NCBI RefSeq assembly: GCF_024198255.1
Contig: NZ_JAJVKW010000011.1
Span: forward strand, 124,001-188,000
DNA: 64,000 nt
Origin: Myxococcus guangdongensis
GTDB taxonomy: Bacteria; Myxococcota; Myxococcia; Myxococcales; Myxococcaceae
Reading direction: 5' to 3'
The notes below the pieces were generated by a model. It had not been told where the DNA came from. It saw only the letters and a program-made list of their open reading frames with translations, and searched no databases. The number at the start of each line of letters is the position of its first letter. Positions within the stretch are counted from its first letter, which is position 1. Positions 18,325 to 26,977 of this stretch are shown here, in pieces. Made by a program: the position numbers and the translations under genes.

Positions 18325-20072
18325 GGCACGGGTTGAAACGGGGGCACCACCCCATCCTCGCGCAACTGTGCGTCGTGCTGCTCCTGTGCACGGCGCCCCG
18401 GAGCGCCGCCCAGGCCGAGAATCCGGCCTCATCGGAGCCATCCCCCGTGCGGCGCGCGCTGGTCGTCGCGTACAACGGAAGCGACGCGCCAGGCATGCCG
18501 CCGCTGCGCTACGCGGATGACGACGGCGTGCGCTGGGCCGAGACGCTGCGTCGACTCGGCGTGGACGTGGTCCTGCTCACCGTCCCCGATGCCGAGACCG
18601 CCCAGGCCGAGCGCGAGCGACTCGCCGACGCTCGCCTCCCCACGCTCACGGTGCTCGATGAGACCGTGGACCAGCTCGCGCGTCGCAACGCCGTGGACCG
18701 CGCCGCCGGGCGCACCGTGGACTTCCTCTTCGTCTACGTGGGCCATGGACGCACCGGTGAGTCGGGCCGCGCCTACCTCACGCTCGCCGACGGGCAGCTC
18801 GACCAGGAGGGCCTCTACTCGCGCGTGGTGGAGAAGCTCGACGCGGACTACGTGCACCTGCTCGTCGACGCGTGTCACGCGGCGGGCGTCGTCGGCAGTC
18901 GCGGTGGAGACCCGCTCGTGCTGCGCAGGCTTCGACGCGCGTTGGAACAGGAACAACTCGCCGGCCACCCCCGCGTGGGCGCCATCTTCGCGGAGAGCAC
19001 CGAAGGCGAGACACACGAGTGGTCCCGCATCCGCGCGGGTGTCTTCAGTCACGCGGCGCGCTCCGCGCTGCTCGGCGGCGCGGACGTCAACGGGGATGGC
19101 CGCGTCGAGTACAGCGAGCTGGACGCCTTCGTCGCCGCCGCCATCCGCGGCGTGAAGTCCCCTCAAGCCCGGCTCGCCGTGCGCACCTTCCCTCCCGCCC
19201 TCAGCCCCTCACGAGCCCTCGTCGGCCCCGCCCCGGACGGCCCTCGCCTGGACCTCCCCCCTGCCCCCCGAGGCGCGCGCATCTCCGTGGAGGACACCTC
19301 GGGCGTGCGGCTCGTGGACGCACACCAGGCCGCCGGAGAGCCCCTGACCCTCGCGTTGCCGGAGCGCGCGGCGTACTGGCTGCGCACGCCCGGCGGCGAG
19401 GCGCGTGTCCGTCGCTCGGACCTCGGGTCCGGAGAGCTCCCGTCCGTCGCCCCACCCGAGGTCGCCTCTCGCGGCGCCGCCGAGGAGAGCCTGCTCCAGG
19501 GTCTCTTCGCCCTGCCCTTCGGCCGCGACTTCTACGAGGGCTATGTCGCCTCCACCGGAGTGCCCGCCGTCGACTTCTCCAACCCCCTCTCCCCAGGCGA
19601 ACCCTCCGGCGTCCCGCGCGCACTGGGCCTCGAAGTGGGGCTCACGCTGGGCGCGCCGTCCCTGGGAGGACGCGGTGTCGCGCGCGGACTCGCCCTGTCC
19701 TGGCGCGTCCCCGGTCCCGGCCCCGTCCGGGTCGGCGCGCGCGCCACCTACGCGCTGGCACCCGACGCCTGGGTGGACGACGCCACGCTCCAGCGCATGT
19801 CCGTGCTCGCGATGGCGGGCCTGGGCGGCCGAGGCACCCTGGCCCCCTTCGCCGAGGTGGGCGCGGGCTGGCTGATGACCGTGGTGGACCGACCGGGCCG
19901 CCGAGAAGGTGACGCCCTGGGCCTGTCCGCGCGCGCCGCCGCGGGCCTCCGATGGAAGACGGGCGACTTCGCGCTGAGGGGCACGCTGGGGCTGGATTGG
20001 GACTCGGTCCGCGTGGACGGACAACGGCGGGGACAGTGGATGCCCGGCGTCGAGCTGGGCCTGGAGCGCTGA
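18321..20072 (+). CDS. Caspase-like (C14) protein with EF-hand and putative C-terminal beta-barrel, exported
   Basis: 583 aa from ATG 18321, overlapping the previous stop by 4 bp. A signal peptide covers ~1-31. Residues ~42-290 are a caspase-like domain with the catalytic dyad His142 (YVGHGRTGESG) and Cys185 (LLVDACHAAG), and the early Asp triplet YADDDGV. Inside this part, DVNGDGRVEYSEL (~255-267) is a canonical EF-hand calcium loop. The last ~200 residues alternate hydrophobic strands (LGLEVGLTLG, GLALSWRVPG, VRVGARATYAL, FAEVGAGWLM, FALRGTLGLDW, MPGVELGLER), resembling an outer-membrane barrel. This would be a calcium-sensitive envelope protease-like protein; activity is not proven. It is the last gene of the unit with the sigma and anti-sigma genes. 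Confidence 0.8.
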   Translation: MRHGLKRGHHPILAQLCVVLLLCTAPRSAAQAENPASSEPSPVRRALVVAYNGSDAPGMPPLRYADDDGVRWAETLRRLGVDVVLLTVPDAETAQAERERLADARLPTLTVLDETVDQLARRNAVDRAAGRTVDFLFVYVGHGRTGESGRAYLTLADGQLDQEGLYSRVVEKLDADYVHLLVDACHAAGVVGSRGGDPLVLRRLRRALEQEQLAGHPRVGAIFAESTEGETHEWSRIRAGVFSHAARSALLGGADVNGDGRVEYSELDAFVAAAIRGVKSPQARLAVRTFPPALSPSRALVGPAPDGPRLDLPPAPRGARISVEDTSGVRLVDAHQAAGEPLTLALPERAAYWLRTPGGEARVRRSDLGSGELPSVAPPEVASRGAAEESLLQGLFALPFGRDFYEGYVASTGVPAVDFSNPLSPGEPSGVPRALGLEVGLTLGAPSLGGRGVARGLALSWRVPGPGPVRVGARATYALAPDAWVDDATLQRMSVLAMAGLGGRGTLAPFAEVGAGWLMTVVDRPGRREGDALGLSARAAAGLRWKTGDFALRGTLGLDWDSVRVDGQRRGQWMPGVELGLER

Positions 20073-20212
20073 ACCCCCACCGTCCACCCGGTGCGCGGCC
20101 GGTGTGAACGGCGTTGACAGTCCCGCCCGCGCGCCCGCCCAAGCCCCTGGAATCAGGCCCGTCCCCCGCTGGCAGGGCGCTTGCGATGGCCCCCTCCCGA
20201 AAGGGACGGGCC

Positions 20213-21142
20213 ATGGACACGAGCGACACACGGTGGGGCGAGGCGCGGTGGGACATGGGGAAGCTCGCCCGGTGGAGCGTCCTCCACGTGGCGGCGCTGC
20301 TCGGCGGCGCGCGGTACCTCGAGTGGAGCGCCGTGGCGGTGTGGGCCGGCCTCACGGGCGTGACGATGTGCCTGGGCGTCTCGGTGGGCATCCACCGGGG
20401 CCTCATCCACCGGGCCTTCCGCGCCCCGCTCGCGGTGGAGCGCGCGCTCGGACTGCTCGGCACCCTGGCGGGACTGGGCGGCGTCATCGCCATGAGCCGC
20501 ATGCACCACCTGCGCGACTTCCACCAGAACCAGCCGGAGGCGGACTGCCCGGAGTACTTCGGCTACCGCGACGGCTTCGTGAGCGCCATGAGCCACGCCC
20601 TCTTCCGCACGTGGCATCCGGAGGGCCCCACCGCCTCGGCCCCGGTGGAGCCCGCGGTGGCGGACGATGCCTTCTTCCTCGCGTTGGAGCGCTGGGGCCT
20701 GTGGCTCCAGGTGCCGCTGGCGCTCGGGCTGTACGCGCTCGGCGGCCCCGCGTGGGTGGTGTGGGGCGTGTTCGTCCGGCTGGCGCTCACGCAGGACGGC
20801 TTCTGGTTCGTCCACTACGTGAGCCACGTCGAGGGCGAGCAACCCTACGAGCTGCCCGGCTGCGCGGAGCAGGGCCGCAACGCGGGCTGGCTCGCCTTCG
20901 TCAGCATGGGTGAGTCGTGGCACAACAACCACCATGCGTGGCCGCGCTCGGCGCGGATGGGCCTCGGCTGGCGCCAGCCGGACCCGGGATGGTGGATGGT
21001 GCGAGGGCTCGCCGCGCTGGGACTGCTGCACGACATCAAGACGCCCGCGAACCTCCCGCCGCGCCCCGGTGTGAAGGAGCGCCCCGCGCCCCCACGCGGC
21101 CAGGGCCCCTGCCCCCGAGGCGCGCACGGCGTCGCGCTGTAG
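20213..21142 (+). CDS. Membrane fatty acid desaturase (acyl-CoA desaturase type)
   Basis: 309 aa from ATG 20213, preceded by AAGGGACGGG. Three His clusters of the membrane di-iron desaturases are present: HRGLIH (61-66), MHHLRDFHQ (97-105) and HNNHHAW (~245). Four hydrophobic helices flank them. The enzyme would introduce a double bond in membrane acyl chains at the inner membrane. It is convergent with the next gene at a 2-bp interval. A second desaturase with a different sequence lies at 47.7 kb. Confidence 0.88.
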   Translation: MDTSDTRWGEARWDMGKLARWSVLHVAALLGGARYLEWSAVAVWAGLTGVTMCLGVSVGIHRGLIHRAFRAPLAVERALGLLGTLAGLGGVIAMSRMHHLRDFHQNQPEADCPEYFGYRDGFVSAMSHALFRTWHPEGPTASAPVEPAVADDAFFLALERWGLWLQVPLALGLYALGGPAWVVWGVFVRLALTQDGFWFVHYVSHVEGEQPYELPGCAEQGRNAGWLAFVSMGESWHNNHHAWPRSARMGLGWRQPDPGWWMVRGLAALGLLHDIKTPANLPPRPGVKERPAPPRGQGPCPRGAHGVAL

Positions 21143-21144
21143 CG

Positions 21145-21792
21145 TCAGAAGGCCCAGCCCAGGGACACTTGAAGTCGCTCATCGAAGGTCCAGCTCCGCC
21201 CCTTCGTGGAGGTGTTCTCCTCGCCATTCGGCAGCACCGGCTGACGGCTCTCATACCGGTCCGAGGAATGGCGGGCACCCACGCCGACGCCCGCCTGCAC
21301 CGCGAGCCCCTGGCCCAGGATGGCGGTGTAGCCCACCAGGACCGCGCCCCCGAACTGCAGGGAGCGGATGCGACTCTCACTGCGCTGCTCCTCGACGACG
21401 AACTGCGCGTACTTCCGCCACTGATGGATGGCCTCCACCTGCGGTGACACCCAGAGCCCCTCGGGCGCCGCCCCGGACAGGAAGAACCGGGCGCGCGGCA
21501 CGACGCCCAACTCGAAGAAGGAGTCTCGCGTCTCCAGTCGTTGCTCCGCCATCTCCAGGTCCCGGCTGCCATTCGAGACCCGGACGCCGACATGCAACCC
21601 CAATCCCACGCTGACCCGCGGACCCACGACCCGCTCTCCCTCCAGCACCACCTGCCCCCAATCCGTGGGATTGACGGCCAGCCCCACCACCGTCTTGCGA
21701 GGCACGGCATCGGTCGACACGGGGCTCGACGGGTTGGCCTGGGCGCCGGCGGACGACAGCAACATCAGACACAGCCACGGCATGACTCTCAT
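21145..21792 (-). CDS. Exported outer-membrane-barrel-like protein, unknown function
   Basis: 215 aa; ATG 21792 has AGGAGG at good spacing. It starts with a signal peptide cleaved near AQA-NP (~20). The rest is a series of amphipathic strands (VVGLAVNPTDWGQVVLEG, VSVGLGLHVGVRVS, FFELGVVPRARFFLSG, GAVLVGYTAILGQGLAVQAGVGVG) and ends LQVSLGWAF. An aromatic C-terminal residue is typical of outer-membrane barrels of about eight strands. No specific family recognised. Confidence 0.7.
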   Translation of the reverse strand: MRVMPWLCLMLLSSAGAQANPSSPVSTDAVPRKTVVGLAVNPTDWGQVVLEGERVVGPRVSVGLGLHVGVRVSNGSRDLEMAEQRLETRDSFFELGVVPRARFFLSGAAPEGLWVSPQVEAIHQWRKYAQFVVEEQRSESRIRSLQFGGAVLVGYTAILGQGLAVQAGVGVGARHSSDRYESRQPVLPNGEENTSTKGRSWTFDERLQVSLGWAF

Positions 21793-22093
21793 GTGCGGAA
21801 CTCCTCCTGTGGATGCAACACCCCGGGAGGCCTCTCCCTGAGCAACACGCGCCCACTGCAACCCGCGTGCACAACCCACCACGAGAGTGAGCCGCTCTCG
21901 ATGAAGACCGACACCGACGACAACCTGTCAGCACGCCCTGTTCCAGCGTCGGACACGGTGACAGCGATTCCGGGATTCGACGCGAGGCATTGCGCAAGAA
22001 ACCCACGGCCAGGGTTCTTCCCTGCGTGAGCGGGGGGGACAGCGACCGGAGCCGGCGCGCCAGGACTCCCTCGTATGGGAATGGAGACCGTCG
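21793..22093. other. 301-bp divergent intergenic region
   Basis: This lies between the leftward barrel gene and the rightward lipoprotein gene and should hold both promoters. The only structure I see is an imperfect inverted repeat near 21996-22019 (AAGAAACCC / GGGTTCTT, one bulged A). No convincing coding frame or promoter boxes were found. Confidence 0.35.
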
Positions 22094-22726
22094 ATGTCGC
22101 GTTCGCGTGTGCTGTGGGTGGTGGGGTTGCTGGCGCTTGGCGCGTGTGGTGGCGAGGACCCTGAGCCCCGGGAGGAGCCGGGGAACAGTCCGCCACCGGG
22201 CGGCTCCCGTCCGCCCGTCACGTATCAGCGCTCCAACGTGACGGGCACCTACGCCGTCACGGGCACGCTGCAGAGCAACGCCCAGGACGGGAGCGGGCAC
22301 AGCATCGCCAACCTCCGGGACACCATCACCGTCTCGGAGAACACGAGCGGCCTCAACCTGCTGAGCATCGACATCGCCAGCATGAGCTGTGGCGGCGGCA
22401 TCCGCGCGGCAATGAACGGGGAGCGCACCTTCGACGTCAGCGGAGGCACGTGCCCGGTGGACGTGGAGTCGGGCTGCACCGCGAGCATGAAGGTCAACGA
22501 CGGGAACGGCAGCCGTGACGCGGGCGGCTCCTTCCAGCTCGAGCTGCGCGGCGACGTCTCGATGACATGCGGGCCGGTCACCCAACGCCGGGTGTTCGTC
22601 ATGAGACTGGCGGGCACGTCCTCGGGGCTGTCCGCGCCGGACACGACGTTCGAGCGGTTGTCGCTCGGGACGAGCATCTCCGACACGTTGGGCCTGCTGT
22701 CGACGGATACCGGACACACGCCGTGA
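22094..22726 (+). CDS. Lipoprotein of unknown function (paralogue of the next gene)
   Basis: 210 aa with lipobox LGAC (Cys ~18), followed by a Pro/Glu/Gly-rich linker. The mature domain begins QRSNVTGTYAVTGT and continues through TITVSENTSG, a Cys-containing MSCGGGIRAAMNGERTFDV and SFQLELRGDVS. The pattern is strand-rich, probably a small beta-barrel or sandwich, with five or six Cys that could pair. The same outline recurs in the following gene. No family or function recognised. Confidence 0.75.
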   Translation: MSRSRVLWVVGLLALGACGGEDPEPREEPGNSPPPGGSRPPVTYQRSNVTGTYAVTGTLQSNAQDGSGHSIANLRDTITVSENTSGLNLLSIDIASMSCGGGIRAAMNGERTFDVSGGTCPVDVESGCTASMKVNDGNGSRDAGGSFQLELRGDVSMTCGPVTQRRVFVMRLAGTSSGLSAPDTTFERLSLGTSISDTLGLLSTDTGHTP

Positions 22727-22822
22727 CGCGAACGGATGACGCACCGTCGCCGTGAATTGCGTGACGGGGACGTCGTAAGAATACTCCGGCCCCAGGATTC
22801 CAGTCGGGAGCGGAGGATGTCG

Positions 22823-23326
22823 ATGATGCGGATGCGCGTGGTGACGGCGGCGCTGTTGCTGGGGCTCGGAGCGTGTGGTGGGGACGGTGACGACGATGGC
22901 GACGGCGGGACGGCCGACCAGCGCTCCAACGTGACGGGCGCCTACGCCAGCACGGGGACGATGACCCTGGTCATCTTCGGCCAGTCGCAGACCAATGACT
23001 TCTCGGACACGATTCGCATCGCCGCGGGCGCGGGCGCGAAGACGGCCCTGAACCTGCGCTCCGATACCTTCGAGTGCGGGAACGGCTTTCCGGGCACCAT
23101 GACCGAGGAGCGCGCGTTCTCCGTGCAGCAGACCGAGTGCCAGGTCCACCTGGACGAGCAGGACTGCGACGGGACGCTGACGGTGCGCTCGGGCACCGGC
23201 AACCGGGACGAGGCGGGCACGCTCCACCTCTCCATGAAGGGCGACTTCGCCTCGCGCAACTGCGCCCCCATCCCCGTCACCGGCCAGTTCACCATGGAGC
23301 TGACCGGCAACCGCACCGGCGAGTAA
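22823..23326 (+). CDS. Lipoprotein of unknown function (second paralogue)
   Basis: 167 aa from ATG 22823, which stands 6 nt after GGAGG; an ATG at 22817 would touch that site. Lipobox LGAC, then an Asp/Gly-rich linker. The domain starts QRSNVTGAYASTGT, matching the previous protein, and keeps the same Cys layout (FECGNGF, QTECQV, QDCDG, RNCAP) and the FTMEL ending. It is shorter at the C-terminus than its neighbour. It lies 96 bp downstream of the first copy, and a bidirectional hairpin follows. Confidence 0.75.
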   Translation: MMRMRVVTAALLLGLGACGGDGDDDGDGGTADQRSNVTGAYASTGTMTLVIFGQSQTNDFSDTIRIAAGAGAKTALNLRSDTFECGNGFPGTMTEERAFSVQQTECQVHLDEQDCDGTLTVRSGTGNRDEAGTLHLSMKGDFASRNCAPIPVTGQFTMELTGNRTGE

Positions 23327-23338
23327 TCCCCGAGCCGA

Positions 23339-23369
23339 CGCGCGCCCCGACGAACCTCCGGGGCGCGCG
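23339..23369. terminator. Bidirectional GC hairpin between convergent genes
   Basis: An 11-bp perfect inverted repeat, 23339-23349 pairing with 23359-23369 (core GCGCGCCCC/GGGGCGCGC), sits in the 48-bp gap between two converging genes. It shares its core with the hairpin after kup. There is no T-run on either side, so its role as terminator is inferred from place and stability. Confidence 0.5.
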
Positions 23370-23374
23370 AAGCC

Positions 23375-26300
23375 TCACGGCTCCAGCACCGCCTGCGCGC
23401 GGCGCAGCTGGAGCACGCGCACGTCCGGGTCCACCACCCACTTCTCGGGCGGATAGTCGGTGCGCAGCGTCACCTCGGCGGACTCGCCCGCGCCCAGCAC
23501 CACCTGGCCGCGCGTGTCGCGGTAGTCGGGAGACTGCACCTCGGGCGTCTTCGTGTCCTTGCGCGGCGCGAAGCGCTCGCCCTTCACCGCGGCCACCTCC
23601 ACCGGCATGCGGCCCTCGCCCGCGTTGCGCACCGTCACCGTGGACACCCACTGAGCGCCGTCCTGCTTCACCCGGGCGTCCGACAGCTGGTACTCGGGCA
23701 CGCGCACCTCACGGAACCACTGCTGCACGAAGGCGTCATACGCCGCCGCGTCCTTCGCGAAGGGGCGCATCCTCGCGATGAAGTCCTGGAGCACCGGGTG
23801 GTCCGTGGACTCGATGGACTCGCGCAGGAAGGCCTGCAGCCCCGCGTGCATCGCCTCGCGCCCCATGAGCTGCTCCAGCATGGTGAACACCCAGCCGCCC
23901 TTGTCGTAGAGCACGGTGGTGTCACCAGAGCGCGAGCCGTCCAGCTTGAGCAGCGAGCGCTCCGAGTCCACGTGACGCTCCTCGGCGTAGCGCTCCTCCA
24001 GTCGCTTCGCCGTCTCCATCCGCGAGCGCGGCCCCTCGACCTGTTCCATCAGCTTCATCGCCGAGTAGTGCGACATGCCCTCCGACAGCACCGCGCCGCC
24101 CGGGCCCTTGCCGGGGACGAGCATGTTGCCCCACCACTGGTGCGCGGCCTCGTGCGCGGTAATCAGCAGCACGGCGTTCGCCTCGGGCGTGCTCCGGGCG
24201 AGGAAGCCGATGCTCTCCGAGAACGTGATGTTGGTGGCGAAGCCCTGCGCGTAGGTGGCGAGCCCGGGGAACTCCGACAGCTTCAATTCCTTCCACGGAT
24301 AGGGATGGAACCATTCGGAGTAGTACCGGCGCGCGGCATCCAGCCCCCGGCGCATCTCCTCCACGTTGTAGACGTGCGCGGGGTGGTGGAAGACGGCGGT
24401 GCCCTCGCCGCGCAGCACGGACCAGCGGCCCGCGACGAGGTTGAACATGCGCACCTTCTGGTCGCTCTTCCACACGCTGACGCGGCGTCCGTCCTTCACC
24501 TCGTCACTCTCCAGCACGCCCACGGAGTTGAGCGTGTACTCGGCGGGCCCCGTCACGCGGATGCGCGTGGTGAACGGCGCGCTGGAGCCATACGCGGCCG
24601 GCGTGGGGCCCAGGTGGAAGTCGTCCGGGTAGTCGCGCGGCTCGTACGCGTTCTCCTTCGGGTCCACGCCGATGTCCTCCTGGTAGCCCACCAGCGGCGC
24701 GAAGCTCGGATTGAAGCTGGTGAGCACCACGCCCGAGGGCAGGATGAACTCGGACACCTTGCCGCCGTTCTTCGTCGCGCCCCGGGGGAACGTCCCGTGG
24801 AACTCGAAGCCCACGCGCACGACGGCGCCGGGAGCGAGCCCCGCCTCGGGCGTGAAGACATACAAGCGGGAGCGGTCGTCCGGCTTGAAGTCCTGGCCGT
24901 TCATCGTCCAGCGCACGTCCTCCCAGTGGTCACCGCCCGTGAGCGCGAAGGCCAACAGCGGCTTGTCGTGCCGGTTCACCAGCGTGTACGTGCCCTTCGT
25001 GCGGAAGGCGCGCCCCGCGGGGTCCAGGTCCACGTCCTGGTCCACGTCCTGGATGTCGGGCTGGGGCGCGTGGAGCCACGTGGCCAGGTTGCGCTGCCAG
25101 TAGTCCTTGGCGCGCTTCTTCGACGCGTCCCCCTGCCAGCCCGCGCCCACCTGCACCGCCGCCGCCACCAGCGCCACCACGGGCACCAACGCCCACGGCG
25201 CCATCCGCCACGCCTCGCGCACGAGGCCCCTGGGACGCAGCTTCTCCAACAAGCTCACCGGGTCCACCGCGCGTCGACCGCTCAGCCGCACCGCGAGCGC
25301 CCCGAAGAAGGCCGCGAGCCCCAGCACGCCCACGCGGTTGAGCACGAGCACCGTCCGGTCCACCTCGAAGGCCCCCATGTCGGACCACTGCACCGCGCCC
25401 CACAGCGGCCAGTTCAGCGCCCAGTTGAGCTTGCCCTCCACCGCCGCGTAGCCGGTGAGGCTCAGCGCCGCGAGCGCCACGCCGTACGCGCCGAAGCGTC
25501 CGCCCGCCACCGCGCGCGCCGCCAGCACGAAGCACGTCCACGCGAGGAAGGTGGGCACCAACAGGCCCCAGGCAAGCAGGTACGGCCACAGCGAGAACGG
25601 CACCTGTCCCTGTGACACCTGCGCGAGCGCACCCGCCGCCCCCGCGGCCATCACCACCACCAGCCCCACGATGCTGTTGGCCAGCGCCTTGCCCAGCAGC
25701 ACCGACACCGTGCTCACCGGCGTGGCGTCATGGATGGGCGAGAAGCCCGTGGCGTTCTCCCGCTCCAGCGACTCCACCGTGTAGAAGAGCAGCAGCAGGC
25801 ACGCGAGCGTGGTGAGCTGCCCCAGCGAGGCCACGGCGAAGAACCCCGAGGACGTCAGCAGCTTGGTGTCGAAGGGGCCGATGCGATTGAGCGCCTGCGT
25901 CACCGACTGCAACAGAATCATCGGCGTGAAGACGTAGAGCCCCGCCTGGGACACCAGCCCTCGCAGCTCCGCGCGCGCCACCACGCCCAGGCCCGCCAGC
26001 ACCCCGGGCACGCGCACGCGCATCCCCAGCTCCGACAGGGGCGACGTCTCGCGCGACTGCGCGTCGGGCGTCGCCAGCGGGATGTCGGCCAGCTGCTTCT
26101 TCCCGGCGGCGGGCACCTTCGCGCCGCGCAGCCCGAGCGTCATGTGCCGCGACGTCCACGCCACGCAGCCCAGCCCCAGCGCCATCACCGCGAGACGGCT
26201 GCCGAGGAAGACCGCGTCCAGCCCCACGCGCTGCGTGTTGTAGAAGGCCACGCCCCGGTCGACCTTCACCCACGTCTCGCTCAGCCAGCGCAGGCCGGCC

Positions 26301-26977
26301 GGGTCCAACGCCTGGAGCAGCCGGTTCACGCGCGGGTCCAACCAACCCGGGGACCAGCTCCACAGGAAGAAGGCGCAGACGAACAGCAGCGTCACCGGCA
26401 GGAAGTACACGAGCACCGGGCGGCGCGTGCCCTCCCCCAGCGCGAACGCGGTGCCCCCGAAGAACACCAGCAGCGGCACGCCGAAGAAGAGCGCGGGCCG
26501 CAGGTAGTTGAGCCACGACAGCGGCCCCCGGAACTCCGCCTGGTCTCCCGCCGGCACCACGTGGTGGAAGAAGACAAGGAAGAACACCAGCGCCACGAGC
26601 CCCAGGCCGTACGCGCCCAGCGTGGCGAGGAACTTGCCCCACACGTACTCGCGCGGCGTCAGCGGCGTGGTGTGGAGGATGGGCCCCACGCGCGCCTCCT
26701 CATCCGCGATGACGCTCATGCCCGCGCCGACGCAGAGGAAGAAGCTGTGCATCAGGAAGAGGATGTAGATGATGTTCTGCGAGACGGCGAACTCGCTCGT
26801 CGCCCAGGCCTTGGGGCCGCCCACCTGGCTGGCGCCGGTCGAGATGGTGACGGCCCCGGACGACAGGCCCCACACCACCAGGAACGTGATGAGCAGCAGG
26901 ATGAAGAACAGCGGGCGACGAAGCTGGTGGAGCAGCTCCGTGCGAATCACCGTGCCCATGCGGGCCGCGGTGCTCAT
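23375..26977 (-). CDS. ABC-2 permease fused to an M1-family aminopeptidase
   Basis: 1200 aa, starting at ATG 26977, which overlaps the true stop of the ATPase (ATGA). Residues ~1-570 hold about twelve membrane helices of ABC-2 permease type in two halves. A short soluble linker follows, then from ~600 a beta-rich M1 N-domain. The gluzincin motif HEAAHQWW (942-949) comes next, with its Glu ligand in VLSEGM (Glu966). This permease/M1 aminopeptidase fusion is a known family of unclear substrate. The peptidase half would face the periplasm. As sequenced, this frame also reads continuously upstream into the ATPase because of the frameshift described there. Confidence 0.9.
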   Translation of the reverse strand: MSTAARMGTVIRTELLHQLRRPLFFILLLITFLVVWGLSSGAVTISTGASQVGGPKAWATSEFAVSQNIIYILFLMHSFFLCVGAGMSVIADEEARVGPILHTTPLTPREYVWGKFLATLGAYGLGLVALVFFLVFFHHVVPAGDQAEFRGPLSWLNYLRPALFFGVPLLVFFGGTAFALGEGTRRPVLVYFLPVTLLFVCAFFLWSWSPGWLDPRVNRLLQALDPAGLRWLSETWVKVDRGVAFYNTQRVGLDAVFLGSRLAVMALGLGCVAWTSRHMTLGLRGAKVPAAGKKQLADIPLATPDAQSRETSPLSELGMRVRVPGVLAGLGVVARAELRGLVSQAGLYVFTPMILLQSVTQALNRIGPFDTKLLTSSGFFAVASLGQLTTLACLLLLFYTVESLERENATGFSPIHDATPVSTVSVLLGKALANSIVGLVVVMAAGAAGALAQVSQGQVPFSLWPYLLAWGLLVPTFLAWTCFVLAARAVAGGRFGAYGVALAALSLTGYAAVEGKLNWALNWPLWGAVQWSDMGAFEVDRTVLVLNRVGVLGLAAFFGALAVRLSGRRAVDPVSLLEKLRPRGLVREAWRMAPWALVPVVALVAAAVQVGAGWQGDASKKRAKDYWQRNLATWLHAPQPDIQDVDQDVDLDPAGRAFRTKGTYTLVNRHDKPLLAFALTGGDHWEDVRWTMNGQDFKPDDRSRLYVFTPEAGLAPGAVVRVGFEFHGTFPRGATKNGGKVSEFILPSGVVLTSFNPSFAPLVGYQEDIGVDPKENAYEPRDYPDDFHLGPTPAAYGSSAPFTTRIRVTGPAEYTLNSVGVLESDEVKDGRRVSVWKSDQKVRMFNLVAGRWSVLRGEGTAVFHHPAHVYNVEEMRRGLDAARRYYSEWFHPYPWKELKLSEFPGLATYAQGFATNITFSESIGFLARSTPEANAVLLITAHEAAHQWWGNMLVPGKGPGGAVLSEGMSHYSAMKLMEQVEGPRSRMETAKRLEERYAEERHVDSERSLLKLDGSRSGDTTVLYDKGGWVFTMLEQLMGREAMHAGLQAFLRESIESTDHPVLQDFIARMRPFAKDAAAYDAFVQQWFREVRVPEYQLSDARVKQDGAQWVSTVTVRNAGEGRMPVEVAAVKGERFAPRKDTKTPEVQSPDYRDTRGQVVLGAGESAEVTLRTDYPPEKWVVDPDVRVLQLRRAQAVLEP

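Noticed and set aside
20115-20150. TTGACA ahead of the desaturase as a promoter
   Set aside because: No -10-like hexamer at 16-18 bp; the following sequence is almost pure G/C.
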